A stretch of DNA of 28,213 bases from Bacillota bacterium (GCA_023230985.1 JALNWH010000013.1:1-28213), one strand, 5' to 3'. Positions 1 through 7,745 are shown, numbered from the stretch's first letter. Numbers and translations are program-made. Notes: generated by a model not told the origin, from the sequence alone.

Positions 1-66
1 ATCTATTTCATTAATATCTTTATCAATATATGATGATAGAAGATTTCTATACAATTCACAATCCAT
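1..66 (-). CDS. Anti-sigma factor, N-terminal fragment (cut by window edge)
   Basis: Only the first 22 codons are inside the window. They read MDCELYRNLLSSYIDKDINE, which resembles the start of zinc-finger anti-sigma factors (zf-HC2/RsiW type), where an early Cys is followed by a 'LLSxYIDxEL' helix. An AGGAGGG ribosome site sits just upstream of the ATG. The gene starts 23 bases after the stop of the ECF sigma factor, the usual sigma/anti-sigma order. Such proteins normally hold their sigma factor at the membrane until a stress signal releases it. The rest of the gene is outside the window, so the membrane segment cannot be checked. Confidence 0.6.
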   Translation of the reverse strand, partial: MDCELYRNLLSSYIDKDINEID

Positions 67-89
67 GCTGTTTCCCTCCTTTACAAAAA

Positions 90-683
90 TTAGACGCTCT
101 TTTTATCGTAAAGTTCCAGCCCGAGTCTTAGCTTGTCCTTAAGAGCATTACGGGCTCTATTTATTCTTGATTTAATAGTACCTAGGGAACAGCCTAATAT
201 TATTGATATCTCTTCATAACTGAATCCTTGCATATCCCTTAGAATAATAACTGTTCTATAATCTTCCTTAAGTGAATTAATCATATTGAAAATCACTTGT
301 CTTAGCTCCACTTGTTCATATAAATCCTCAGGAGTCTCCTCATCTGCACCAATTTCAAATCGCATTGTACCTTTTTCTCCTTCAGTATTTATTTCCAGAG
401 GAATTGTCTCAGATTTTTTTCTTTTTCTTAGTTCATCAAGGCAGACGTTTGTGACTATTCTATATATCCATGTAGAAAATGTGGATTCTTGGCGAAAATT
501 CTTTATTGATTTATATATTTTAATTAAAGCTTCTTGTGTCATATCCTTGGCATCTTCTTCGTTATTCATAATACGATAAGCTATATTGTATGCTTTCTTC
601 TCATAATTCTTTATGAGTTCTTCAAAAGCATCAATATCGCCTTTTTTGCTTTTCATTATAAGAAGCTTTTCAATTGCGTCCAT
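90..683 (-). CDS. ECF-type RNA polymerase sigma factor (SigW-like)
   Basis: A 197-residue sigma-70 family protein of ECF length. Region 2 is near residues 15-85 (ends in STFSTWIYRIVTNVCLDELR) and region 4 near 125-190 (LKEDYRTVIILRDMQGFSYE, then a helix-turn-helix ending TIKSRINRARNALKDKL). There is no region 3, as expected. I chose the ATG at 683 because a GGGGGGAG ribosome site lies 6-8 bases before it; the ATG at 698 is upstream of that site. The anti-sigma gene follows 23 bases downstream, so the two are co-transcribed. A GGAAC-N16-CGTC promoter about 40 bases upstream suggests autoregulation. ECF identity is firm; the exact SigW-like subgroup is inferred. Confidence 0.92.
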   Translation of the reverse strand: MDAIEKLLIMKSKKGDIDAFEELIKNYEKKAYNIAYRIMNNEEDAKDMTQEALIKIYKSIKNFRQESTFSTWIYRIVTNVCLDELRKRKKSETIPLEINTEGEKGTMRFEIGADEETPEDLYEQVELRQVIFNMINSLKEDYRTVIILRDMQGFSYEEISIILGCSLGTIKSRINRARNALKDKLRLGLELYDKKSV

Positions 684-723
684 ATTCTCCCCCCACATTC
701 AGTCTACAAAAGCCCATTTATTT

Positions 724-748
724 GACGAAGTCTTTAATTAATTGTTCC
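724..748 (-). promoter_or_regulatory. ECF-type promoter for the sigma factor gene
   Basis: On the minus strand GGAAC (744-748) is followed, after exactly 16 bases, by CGTC (724-727). This is the classic ECF sigma promoter pattern. It lies about 40 bases before the start codon of the ECF sigma factor gene, so the sigma factor probably transcribes its own operon. The match is seen in the sequence; recognition by this sigma factor is inferred. Confidence 0.6.
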
Positions 749-777
749 ACAATTTATCTGTAAATTAATGCTTTTAC

Positions 778-1719
778 TTATATCTCAACTTTTCTATCTT
801 TATTATAAGGTTGAAATAAGGATGAAATCAATGCAAAATCCTCATCCAAGGTAGCAGTTGCATGATGAAGATAATCCTTCGCCGCATAATATCTCAAATC
901 AGTAAAATAGTATTCATATCCAATCGCCAGTTTTCTGCAACCAATATGAGAAATAGGTGTAAACTCATCAAAAAATCTGGCAATATCCGTATCCTTTATG
1001 GCATTATAAAGTTCGGTATCCAAATTATCCAAAACATCAATAATCCTTAACTTTTTAGAAAAAAGATTAATCTCGCCTACAACTCTTTTATCTTTATACT
1101 TAATTATGAAATGCCATTTTAATAGACCGACCAAAGATGGCAAAATCCTGATAAAAGTTATTTCACCTTCCTTTATCATATCTCTTTTAATGGTTTTCTT
1201 TATATGAAATTTAGCAATACTTCTGAGCAATATATAGGCTATGAATAAGGTTATCGAAATAATCGGATGAACCATTTCCCTAAATGAGGGAATAATTATA
1301 GCCAAGGATAATAAAAACAAAACCGGGTCATAGACCAACAGCAAATCTGCTGTAAACTTTTTGTTTAAAAAGGGCCAAAATATCTGCGCCCCGTAAGAAT
1401 TAGTTATATCCAGTATTAAATGAGACAAACAGCCGGCTAAAGAATATAGAAAAAGTTTAATGGCCGAAGCCTCGGGAAATATCAATGATAAAAATAAAGT
1501 AATCACACCGCCAAATAAAAATGCAAAAGGCAATGAGTGTGAAACTCCTCTGTGGTTTTTTAAATAACTGTAGTGCCCTTTTACTTGCATAATAATATCA
1601 CCATCGGGGGCTATGGCACCAAGTAAGCATCCTATAGCATAGGGGTTGGTAATTGCCGCCGGTTCACCTGCAACTGCTGCTACGGCTAATCCTACAATTC
1701 CATGGGTAATCGGATCCAT
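778..1719 (-). CDS. Membrane-bound metal-dependent hydrolase, YdjM/YbcI (DUF457) family
   Basis: A 313-residue integral membrane protein. The family signature is clear: MDPITHGIVG at the N-terminus, HRGVSHSLPFAF near residue 58, and HLILDITNSYGAQIFWPF near residue 100, with His and Asp residues expected to bind metal. Four or five hydrophobic segments fill the first 190 residues; the last 120 are soluble. Members are annotated as inner-membrane metal-dependent hydrolases; their substrate is largely unknown. The start at 1719 is preferred over an ATG two codons earlier because GGAGG ends 6 bases before it, while the earlier ATG touches the ribosome site. It is transcribed away from tRNA-Leu and toward the sigma operon. 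Confidence 0.85.
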   Translation of the reverse strand: MDPITHGIVGLAVAAVAGEPAAITNPYAIGCLLGAIAPDGDIIMQVKGHYSYLKNHRGVSHSLPFAFLFGGVITLFLSLIFPEASAIKLFLYSLAGCLSHLILDITNSYGAQIFWPFLNKKFTADLLLVYDPVLFLLSLAIIIPSFREMVHPIISITLFIAYILLRSIAKFHIKKTIKRDMIKEGEITFIRILPSLVGLLKWHFIIKYKDKRVVGEINLFSKKLRIIDVLDNLDTELYNAIKDTDIARFFDEFTPISHIGCRKLAIGYEYYFTDLRYYAAKDYLHHATATLDEDFALISSLFQPYNKDRKVEI

Positions 1720-1809
1720 ATTCATCCTCCATATCTATATTGTTTATACTACTTCAATGTATTAGATTATATCATACCTGTGATTATAAAATCCACATTA
1801 AATATACTA

Positions 1810-1836
1810 TTGAACTTTACGATTCTCTATGATAAT
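1810..1836 (+). promoter_or_regulatory. Possible tRNA-Leu promoter
   Basis: TTGAAC (1810-1815) and GATAAT (1831-1836), 15 bases apart, lie just upstream of the tRNA. The spacing is short of the ideal 17, so this is a weak assignment. Confidence 0.3.
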
Positions 1837-1850
1837 ATTAGTTACGTAGT

Positions 1851-1937
1851 GCCGGTGTGATGGAATTGGCAGACGTAGTGGACTCAAAATCCACCGGTGG
1901 CAACACCGTGCCGGTTCGAATCCGGCCACCGGCACCA
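1851..1937 (+). tRNA. tRNA-Leu (anticodon CAA)
   Basis: An 87-base class II tRNA including an encoded CCA end. The acceptor stem GCCGGTG (1851-1857) pairs perfectly with CACCGGC (1927-1933). The anticodon stem GTGGA/TCCAC closes a seven-base loop CTCAAAA, so the anticodon is CAA (1885-1887), reading UUG. A long variable arm around CGGTGGCAACACCG and the T arm CCGGTTCGAATCCGG are both present; the long variable arm is typical of Leu tRNAs. It stands alone, and a short dispersed repeat begins right after the CCA. Confidence 0.97.
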
Positions 1938-1966
1938 AACTCAAAAGAACCGTCCCTCTGAGTTAT
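1938..1966. repeat. Dispersed short repeat, copy 1
   Basis: Bases 1943-1966 are identical over 24 bases to 3471-3494, centred on AAGAACCGTCCCTCTGAG. Here the copy is framed by AACTCA (1938-1943) and TGAGTT (1959-1964), which can form a hairpin. It begins one base after the tRNA and overlaps the stop codon of the antiporter gene. The core resembles the GGGACGGTTCTTTT element I know as widespread in Clostridia and often tied to REP-associated transposases; that link is from memory and not tested here. Confidence 0.75.
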
Positions 1967-3159
1967 TTGATGGATTTTGAGAGATGTAATGCAAGTTTTA
2001 CCATACCGGGACCAATCATTTCATATAATACCCCGGAAGATAAAATTATTGTTAGAAGGAGAGAGCCTATTTCCGGCGGAAGCATTCTGTGTCCCAACAT
2101 TGCCAATCCTATTGAAACTCCTGCCTGAGGTATTAATGTCATCCCAAAATACTTTCGCACTTCCATAGAAGAATTACTCAATACAGCACCAATAAATGCA
2201 CCGATATACTTACCCAATATACGTATAGCGAAATATGAAACTCCTATTAAACCGGCAGAAATTAAAGAAGAAACGTCAAGCCTCATTCCGGATAAAACAA
2301 AAAATATTGTTAAAACAGGCGGCGAAAAGCTGTTTATTTGCCTGAATAATTCTTTATCATTGCTTAAATCAATAAAAGCAGTCCCCAAGGCCATACACGA
2401 TAATAAAGGTGATATATCAATTAAAGAACAAAAACCTGTTAAAGCCAAAATCATAGCTATTGCCAATATCAATCTGTTAAACTCCGACCTTCTACTACTT
2501 ATCAGCTTATTTAAAATAAGTCCAAAAATTATACCCACTATTATTGCGATTATATTAAATAAAGTCGGCATTAAAAAAACAAAAACATTTAATGATGCAC
2601 CGGCATTTAAAACCTGAACAACTGCCGCACACATACTAAAAGCAATTAAAGATACAGCATCATCAAGGGCTACCACTTGCACAATCAAATTTACAAAATC
2701 CCCCTTGGCTTTATATTGCTTAATAGTCATCATGGTAGAAGCAGGGGCTGTAGCAGAGCCAATTGCACCTAACAATAAAGAAAAAGAAACAGGTAATTTA
2801 AAAATAAAAATCATACTCATGGTAATAACGACAGCAGCTATCAATGCTTCACAAATCGTTATTATAATAACCTGTGAACCGTTCTTTTTTAATGAAGAAA
2901 ACTTTAGATATCTTCCTACTTCAAAAGCTATAAAGGCCAAAGCAATATCCGTGACAAAATCCATCCCGTCAATAATCGTTTCGGGAATAAGATTTAAAAC
3001 ATGCGGGCCTATTAGAATCCCGGCGATGATATATCCGGTTACATAAGGTAATTTTAATTTGCTTGTTAATCTCGTAAGTAAAAAACCGCAAAATAATATC
3101 ACAGCAAGACTAAGAATAATAGAAGCGTTTTTATTAATATTTAAATATTGAAAAGCCAT
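1963..3159 (-). CDS. Kef-type cation/proton antiporter (CPA2 family)
   Basis: A 398-residue membrane protein with about 12 hydrophobic segments. The N-terminal part has LKLPYVTGYIIAGILIGPH, the typical Kef/NhaS 'P.V.GY..AGI..GP' motif near residue 40, and the LDDAVSLIAF segment near 165 carries the acidic pair of the transport site. It would exchange Na+ or K+ for protons across the membrane. There is no C-terminal TrkA-N domain, so it is a membrane-subunit-only form. A GGTGA ribosome site precedes the ATG by 6 bases. The stop codon lies inside repeat copy 1, and copy 2 lies upstream of the gene, so the gene is bracketed by the two copies. The ion is not predictable. Confidence 0.88.
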   Translation of the reverse strand: MAFQYLNINKNASIILSLAVILFCGFLLTRLTSKLKLPYVTGYIIAGILIGPHVLNLIPETIIDGMDFVTDIALAFIAFEVGRYLKFSSLKKNGSQVIIITICEALIAAVVITMSMIFIFKLPVSFSLLLGAIGSATAPASTMMTIKQYKAKGDFVNLIVQVVALDDAVSLIAFSMCAAVVQVLNAGASLNVFVFLMPTLFNIIAIIVGIIFGLILNKLISSRRSEFNRLILAIAMILALTGFCSLIDISPLLSCMALGTAFIDLSNDKELFRQINSFSPPVLTIFFVLSGMRLDVSSLISAGLIGVSYFAIRILGKYIGAFIGAVLSNSSMEVRKYFGMTLIPQAGVSIGLAMLGHRMLPPEIGSLLLTIILSSGVLYEMIGPGMVKLALHLSKSIK

Positions 3160-3470
3160 TCAGATCACCCACTTTTCCATGCGGCTTAAAATAAAAATAA
3201 AAAATCTATAAATGCAATAAATCTGCTAACCTTTAAAAGTGAGGTGTTATATATTTATACTTGATTATAATAGCATAAATCGACAATTGCAAATTTTTTT
3301 TACACAATGATACTTATGAAGTCCATGATATAGACCATATCATTTAGTACAAATGTAAATAATCTTATGCTTTTTCTTGTTAACCCACTGAAATAACAAT
3401 ATTTTGGATAGTTAGCAACCTTAGTATCACTTTTAAATTATTTAGTTAGTCGTAGTTTTCCAAATAACCC
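3160..3470. other. Intergenic stretch without recognised features
   Basis: This A+T-rich gap lies between the divergent antiporter (minus) and EamA transporter (plus) genes and must hold both promoters. I see no convincing ORF, RNA or strong promoter pair in it. Repeat copy 2 follows at 3471. Confidence 0.5.
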
Positions 3471-3494
3471 AAAAGAACCGTCCCTCTGAGTTAT
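3471..3494. repeat. Dispersed short repeat, copy 2
   Basis: A 24-base exact match, same orientation, to 1943-1966. Here the flanks are ATAAC (3465-3469) and GTTAT (3490-3494), which pair, so a hairpin can form as in copy 1 although the left arm differs. That pattern of changing arms around a constant core suggests a structured element, not chance. Confidence 0.75.
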
Positions 3495-3595
3495 GTGGTA
3501 AAGAGTATTTATTAAAATATATTTGAAAAAAGAGATTTTAGTATAAAAATATGATAATATATATTAGATTGCAATTGGACGAGGTGATTACATAA

Positions 3596-4480
3596 ATGAA
3601 GCATAACCAAAAGCTCACAGGTTACTTGCTTATAATACTATCTGCTTTGTGTTTCTCATTAATGGGAATTATAAGCTCTTTTTTATTTAAATCGGGAATA
3701 AAAACATATGATTTAATTATAATGCAAAATGCTGTACAAGCATTATTCCTTGGTATCTTTTATCTGCTTACTGATTCTAACAAATTAAAAATTTCAATAG
3801 ATGATTTTAAAACAATAGGATTGCAAGGCCTTTTTGCCAGTACTCCCGTTGCTGTACTTTACTTTATTGCTATACAAAGAACGAACGTATCTATCGCCTG
3901 TCTATTGCTATTTACAAACCCTATATTTGTGACCTTGTATTTCACTATTTTTGAAAAAAGAAAGAGCAGCGTGGTTAAAGTTTCAGCAGTTATCGTTACA
4001 TTTATAGGAAGCATGCTTGTTCTTAATATTACACCGGAAAGCTTTTCCCACGTTGATATGATAGGAATAGCCGCCGGTATTCTATCCAGTATATCCTATG
4101 CTTTTTATAATGTTTATGCAGACAAAAAACTAAAAGATTATTCACCGGGAATAATATTATTTTATTGTACTATAATAGTATTTGTTATTATATCGTTAAT
4201 CAATATAGGGTTTTATACTCGATTGAATGAATTGGATTTCAGCCTGCTAAAGTTTACGGTACCTTTATCTGCAATAACCAATACCCTTCCTGTTGTTTTA
4301 TTATATACCGGTATAAGGAAAATAGGTTCTCAAGCTGCATCAATAGTTGCCACAGGAGAAGTTCCTTTAACTTTATTATTGTCTTTCATCATTTTAAATG
4401 AAAAGCTTAATATGACACAATTATTTGGAAGTGTACTGGTTATCGGTGCCATATTGACACTGACAATTTTAAAGGAATAA
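3596..4480 (+). CDS. EamA/DMT-family transporter
   Basis: A 294-residue protein with ten predicted membrane segments in two EamA halves (about residues 8-143 and 155-292), the standard drug/metabolite transporter length and fold. Family features include the early SALCFSLMGIISS helix and a second-half start near GIAAGILSSISYAFYNVYAD. These proteins export or import small metabolites, and the substrate cannot be predicted from sequence. GAGGTGA lies 8 bases before the ATG. It is a single gene, divergent from the antiporter and convergent with the CBS-domain protein. Confidence 0.9.
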   Translation: MKHNQKLTGYLLIILSALCFSLMGIISSFLFKSGIKTYDLIIMQNAVQALFLGIFYLLTDSNKLKISIDDFKTIGLQGLFASTPVAVLYFIAIQRTNVSIACLLLFTNPIFVTLYFTIFEKRKSSVVKVSAVIVTFIGSMLVLNITPESFSHVDMIGIAAGILSSISYAFYNVYADKKLKDYSPGIILFYCTIIVFVIISLINIGFYTRLNELDFSLLKFTVPLSAITNTLPVVLLYTGIRKIGSQAASIVATGEVPLTLLLSFIILNEKLNMTQLFGSVLVIGAILTLTILKE

Positions 4481-4485
4481 AGCGA

Positions 4486-4553
4486 AAAATCTTCTATCCC
4501 CGGGGATTTTAAGATTCTTCACTAACGTTCAGAATGACAGTCATAAAGGTCAT
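4486..4553. repeat. Hairpin-forming dispersed repeat between convergent genes
   Basis: The perfect 12-base palindrome ATCCCCGGGGAT (4496-4507) is extended by AATCTT (4488-4493) and AAGATT (4511-4516). Next comes ATTCT...AGAAT (4515-4536) and then ATGAC...GTCAT ending in TTTTATT. The 'AAGATTCTTC...CAGAATGACA' core is of a type I recall as common between clostridial genes, and a relative is at 23130-23215. It lies between convergent genes, so it may also stop transcription. Confidence 0.55.
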
Positions 4554-4554
4554 T

Positions 4555-5880
4555 TTATTCTTCGCCTATAATAAGTTCCTTAGTTATACGAATCTTTGTA
4601 ATTCTCTTGTCTTCTACTTCTTCAATTTTAAAATTAATACCGTCGAACTCCACTTCATCCCCCACCTCGGGCATCTTTCCGGATAAGCTCAAGACCATTC
4701 CGCTAATAGTATCAAACTCCAATTCCTCTTCAGGAAGATCTGTCTCCATAATATGATTGACTTCGTCTAAACTAAGCATACCGTTAACTATATACACATC
4801 ATCATCAATTTTCTCATATTCTAAAACTTCATCATCATATTCATCGAAAATATTTCCTACTATCTCTTCCAACAAATCTTCTATCGTAATAAGCCCGGCG
4901 GTACCACCGTATTCATCAATAACAATTGCTATATGATTTTTAGATTTTTGCATATCCCTAAACAGCTCATCTATCTTTTTATACTCCGAAACAAAAGTAG
5001 CATCTCTAATTATATCTTTTAGAGAAATTTCCAATTCTCCGTCCTTTTTAATTATACCGAAAAGGTCCTTTACATATAAAATACCGATAATATTATCTAT
5101 AGTATCCATATATACGGGTATCCTGGAATAATGCTCCTCAACTATCACATCTAATATTTCTTCCATTTCAGCATTAATACCGATTACAATCATATCTGTC
5201 CTCGGTGTCATAACTTCTTTTACAATAGTATCATCAAACTCAAATATGCTATTTATCATTTCCGTCTCGGTTTCTTGTATAACCCCTTTTTCTTCTCCAA
5301 CATTTATCATTAGCCGAATCTCTTCTTCTGTTATCTGTTGGCTATCGTATTTAATAGAGCCGCCCATCAACTTTATTACAAGATTAGTCGTGTTGGTCAG
5401 AAGCTTCACGATAGGATATGCAAGCTTTGATATAAATGCCATCGGTTTAGCAACAAAAAGAGCCATTTTCTCCGAGTTTTGTAATGCCATCCTCTTCGGC
5501 ACCAACTCTCCTAAAACCAAAGTAATATAAGCCACTATAGCAGTTATAATGATAAAAGCCAATAAATCGGAAAACTGGTAAAGTAATTTTATATTTGTTC
5601 TTCTCAATATAATGGCAAAATGAACTGCCAGTGTCTTTGCACTTAAAGCACTGGCAAAAAAGCCTGCCAAAGTAATACCTACTTGAATTGTTGCAAGAAG
5701 CTTACTTGGTTCTTCCAAATATTTATCAATAATATTTGCAGACTTATTGTTTTTTTCAATAAGAGGTTTTAATTTTGATTGCCTCACAGACAGTATCGCT
5801 ATTTCTGAAGCAGCAAAAAATGCATTTATGCCTATTAAAAATAGTATAAAAAGCAACTGCGACCACAGATTACCATCCAT
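4555..5880 (-). CDS. CNNM/CorC (HlyC) family protein with CBS domains
   Basis: A 441-residue protein in the standard order: DUF21/CNNM membrane domain (about 1-190, four segments, starting LLFILFLIGINAFFAASEIA), a CBS pair (about 210-330, with VMTPRTDMIVIG and HIAIVIDEYGGTAGLITIED), and a C-terminal CorC_HlyC domain (about 350-435). The family is annotated as hemolysin C or TlyC, but members are linked to Mg2+/Co2+ efflux and Na+/Mg2+ exchange, and CBS domains usually sense adenine nucleotides. A GGGGG ribosome site sits about 11 bases before the ATG. The window also has MgtE, another Mg2+-linked CBS protein, but the two are far apart. Confidence 0.93.
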   Translation of the reverse strand: MDGNLWSQLLFILFLIGINAFFAASEIAILSVRQSKLKPLIEKNNKSANIIDKYLEEPSKLLATIQVGITLAGFFASALSAKTLAVHFAIILRRTNIKLLYQFSDLLAFIIITAIVAYITLVLGELVPKRMALQNSEKMALFVAKPMAFISKLAYPIVKLLTNTTNLVIKLMGGSIKYDSQQITEEEIRLMINVGEEKGVIQETETEMINSIFEFDDTIVKEVMTPRTDMIVIGINAEMEEILDVIVEEHYSRIPVYMDTIDNIIGILYVKDLFGIIKKDGELEISLKDIIRDATFVSEYKKIDELFRDMQKSKNHIAIVIDEYGGTAGLITIEDLLEEIVGNIFDEYDDEVLEYEKIDDDVYIVNGMLSLDEVNHIMETDLPEEELEFDTISGMVLSLSGKMPEVGDEVEFDGINFKIEEVEDKRITKIRITKELIIGEE

Positions 5881-5965
5881 TAAAAATATTCCCCCTAAAA
5901 ATTTCTTAATACTATTATAGTATTATACTCTTTATTCAGCAATAGCAATTGAATAAGGGGAATAT

Positions 5966-6190
5966 TTAAATAAAAGATTTAAACAACTCGAAAAGATTAA
6001 GAAATTCACTTTTAAAGACAGTAGAAAGCAAATCCTTCTTAAGCCCTACAATAAATATAAGAGCAAGCATAACAATAAATAATTTATCGCATTTATTTTC
6101 AAAAATAAAAACTATTAATAAGATTAACAAAAAAATATCTTCTAAGGAAAGATTCCCCCTTAGAAAGGTATATATATCAGATAGATCCAT
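5966..6190 (-). CDS. Small membrane protein of unknown function
   Basis: A 74-residue protein that I do not recognise. It has two hydrophobic segments, about residues 18-30 (IFLLILLIVFIF) and 38-50 (LFIVMLALIFIVGL), joined by a short charged ENKCDK loop, with an amphipathic tail rich in Phe and Leu. It starts two bases after the stop of the 205-residue gene upstream, so the two are translationally coupled and likely work together. No catalytic motif is visible. Confidence 0.65.
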   Translation of the reverse strand: MDLSDIYTFLRGNLSLEDIFLLILLIVFIFENKCDKLFIVMLALIFIVGLKKDLLSTVFKSEFLNLFELFKSFI

Positions 6191-6192
6191 AT

Positions 6193-6810
6193 TTATTTGC
6201 CTACCTTTAATCCTAACTTCTCTATCATGGCTAATAAATTTACAGCCTTAATGCATTCATCTACAACTTTTTGCCTTCCGTCAGATATAAAAGGCTTGAT
6301 TGAATTAAGTAAAACAATGCGATTGTCATTATTATTTCCATCATTAAATTTATTTGCAAAAACATTTAAAAAGGTTTCATCGAATATTCCTCCAAAAGGG
6401 TTCGCTTTGCTTGAACTATCCTCCGCCTTTTTTTCTGTTAAATATTTTATATCATTTTTTTTTTGCCCTGTAAGGCCCTTAAAGAGCATTCCCATCAGCT
6501 CATTTTGTAATCCTCCATAATCATTATTCTGCAGCATGTTTTTAATTTTTTCGGAATCTCCGGTATTACCTGACTGTCCCAGATGCTCTATTAATTCTTT
6601 TTTTAATCCTTCCATATCTCCTTTATTTATCTTTTCCTTTATACTGTCGCTTATATTTGGATTATTATCTATCTCATTCATCAAAATATTTTTAACATTT
6701 TCTTGACTTATCCCATCTAAATTTACTCCCGGCATTTCTTCCTCCAGTTTACTTTTTAAATCATCAACATCGTAACAAATCTCTTCATTATAATTCCTTC
6801 TATAGTCCAT
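6193..6810 (-). CDS. Hypothetical protein with a duplicated helical motif
   Basis: A 205-residue soluble, charged protein with no signal peptide. I do not recognise the family. Two similar helical stretches are visible: SIKEKINKGDMEGLKKELIE (about 60-79) and KIKNMLQNNDYGGLQNELMG (about 89-108). The C-terminal 45 residues, from RIVLLNSIKPFISDGRQKVV, look like a conserved helical domain that ends many clostridial hypothetical proteins near small membrane proteins. The start has AAGGGGG upstream. It heads a two-gene unit with the 74-residue membrane protein. A role with the small Cys-rich membrane proteins just upstream is possible but unproven. Confidence 0.7.
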   Translation of the reverse strand: MDYRRNYNEEICYDVDDLKSKLEEEMPGVNLDGISQENVKNILMNEIDNNPNISDSIKEKINKGDMEGLKKELIEHLGQSGNTGDSEKIKNMLQNNDYGGLQNELMGMLFKGLTGQKKNDIKYLTEKKAEDSSSKANPFGGIFDETFLNVFANKFNDGNNNDNRIVLLNSIKPFISDGRQKVVDECIKAVNLLAMIEKLGLKVGK

Positions 6811-6942
6811 ATTTTAACCCCCTTGCTATAATAGATTTGCTTTAAAGCATAAAAACTGAATATATTGAATAATGTGTAAAAAAGCTAAACAAGTTTCTAC
6901 TTTTATTCTATTCTTTCTTATGATTTTGGTTACAGCTAATCT

Positions 6943-6973
6943 AAAAAAGTTTGCCCGGCAATAAGCCGGGCAT
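6943..6973 (-). terminator. Rho-independent terminator
   Basis: TGCCCGGC (6952-6959) pairs with GCCGGGCA (6965-6972) around a five-base loop. On the minus strand the stem is followed by AAACTTTTTT. It ends the transcript of the small Cys/Gly-rich proteins six bases past the stop codon at 6979. Confidence 0.85.
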
Positions 6974-6978
6974 TTCAA

Positions 6979-7197
6979 TTAACATCCTCTGCCTCTGCAG
7001 CAGCAGCAATATAAAGCTATTAAAATCCAAATCCACGTGCAGTCTCCTCTCATACCGCCGCCTCCTAATATATTTCCTAAATTCATACCTTGATTACCAA
7101 AGGCACCACAGCAAAATAAAATTACCAGTATCCAAATCCAGTTTGCGCCGGATGTACCTAAGGTAGGCTCACAGCAACCTTGATGTGCCATTCCCAT
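6979..7197 (-). CDS. Small Cys/Gly-rich membrane protein with internal duplication
   Basis: A 72-residue protein, family not recognised. It has two copies of a near-identical hydrophobic run, NWIWILVILFCC (about 19-30) and TWIWILIALYCCCC (about 54-67), separated by a Gly-rich spacer (NLGNILGGGGMRG). Each is just long enough to enter or cross a membrane, and both end in clustered Cys; the protein ends CCCCRGRGC. AAAGGAGGTG lies just before the ATG, a strong ribosome site, so the frame is very likely translated. Such short Trp/Cys-rich proteins occur in spore formers, so a spore or envelope role is a guess. The terminator follows at once. Confidence 0.75.
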   Translation of the reverse strand: MGMAHQGCCEPTLGTSGANWIWILVILFCCGAFGNQGMNLGNILGGGGMRGDCTWIWILIALYCCCCRGRGC

Positions 7198-7224
7198 ACA
7201 AACACCTCCTTTAATTAAAATGAA

Positions 7225-7470
7225 TTAAATATTTGCCCCGAAGAATGTTCTACCACAACCTCCAAATGCAATTACCGCCAGTATTATTATAAAGAAAAAG
7301 TTTTTCTCAATGCCTGAAGTTACACAAGAAGCCATTAAGATGAAAAGTGTAAGCAATAATAAAAATGAAAGTTCTCCCGGCTTGCACTTGTCTCTCGCTC
7401 CCAGAATACCGCCCGGTCCGCATTGTTCTTGTGCTCCTGCTACATTGCCACATCCGCAACCGAATGACAT
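7225..7470 (-). CDS. Small Cys/Gly-rich membrane protein
   Basis: An 81-residue protein, family not recognised. The N-terminal 34 residues are soluble and rich in Gly and Cys (MSFGCGCGNVAGAQEQCGPG), followed by two hydrophobic segments, LSFLLLLTLFILMASCV (about 34-50) and FFFIIILAVIAFGG (about 57-70). GGGAGGTG sits 6 bases before the ATG. It lies 27 bases upstream of the 72-residue gene, in the same direction, and probably shares its transcript and terminator. Its C-terminal half has a decayed copy directly upstream at 7493-7621, so this family was once a tandem array. Confidence 0.75.
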   Translation of the reverse strand: MSFGCGCGNVAGAQEQCGPGGILGARDKCKPGELSFLLLLTLFILMASCVTSGIEKNFFFIIILAVIAFGGCGRTFFGANI

Positions 7471-7492
7471 AAATACACCTCCCTATGTTTTT

Positions 7493-7621
7493 CTAATTTA
7501 AACTAACATCCTTGAAAAAAATCTTGCCAAAACTATCGAATGCAATTGCTGCCAATATTATTACAAATAAAAAGTTTTTCTCAATGTCTGAAATTACACC
7601 CCCTGCGATTGCCTTACCTCT
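7493..7621 (-). pseudogene. Decayed copy of the adjacent small membrane protein gene
   Basis: In one minus-strand frame this stretch reads SDIEKNFLFVIILAAIAFDS followed by FGKIFFKDVSLN and a stop. The intact neighbour reads SGIEKNFFFIIILAVIAFGG in the same place. The remnant has no ATG, lacks the Cys/Gly-rich head, and is closed upstream by a stop in that frame. The DNA match is strongest around 7540-7605 against 7270-7325. This is a truncated duplicate, not an independent gene. Confidence 0.65.
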
Positions 7622-7666
7622 AAATGCTTTGCTCTAACATAGGTTGTTCACTCTTCCCACTCTTAT

Positions 7667-7695
7667 ATTATGTACATGTTTAAATAATGTGACAA
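7667..7695 (-). promoter_or_regulatory. Candidate promoter for the small membrane protein unit
   Basis: On the minus strand TTGTCA (7690-7695) and CATAAT (7667-7672) are exactly 17 bases apart. The site lies upstream of the remnant and the two intact small genes, and close after the terminator of the TPR gene. Confidence 0.45.
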
Positions 7696-7701
7696 AGTTT
7701 A

Positions 7702-7745
7702 AAAAAAAAATACCTTTAAAGGATAATCCTTTAAAGGTATTTTTT
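7702..7745 (-). terminator. Rho-independent terminator after the TPR gene
   Basis: A perfect long hairpin: AATACCTTTAAAGGAT and its complement around a two-base centre, flanked by A10 on one side and T6 on the other. It lies 10 bases past the stop of the TPR protein. The minus-strand U tract (complement of 7701-7710) fits that gene; the structure could work in both directions. Confidence 0.85.
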
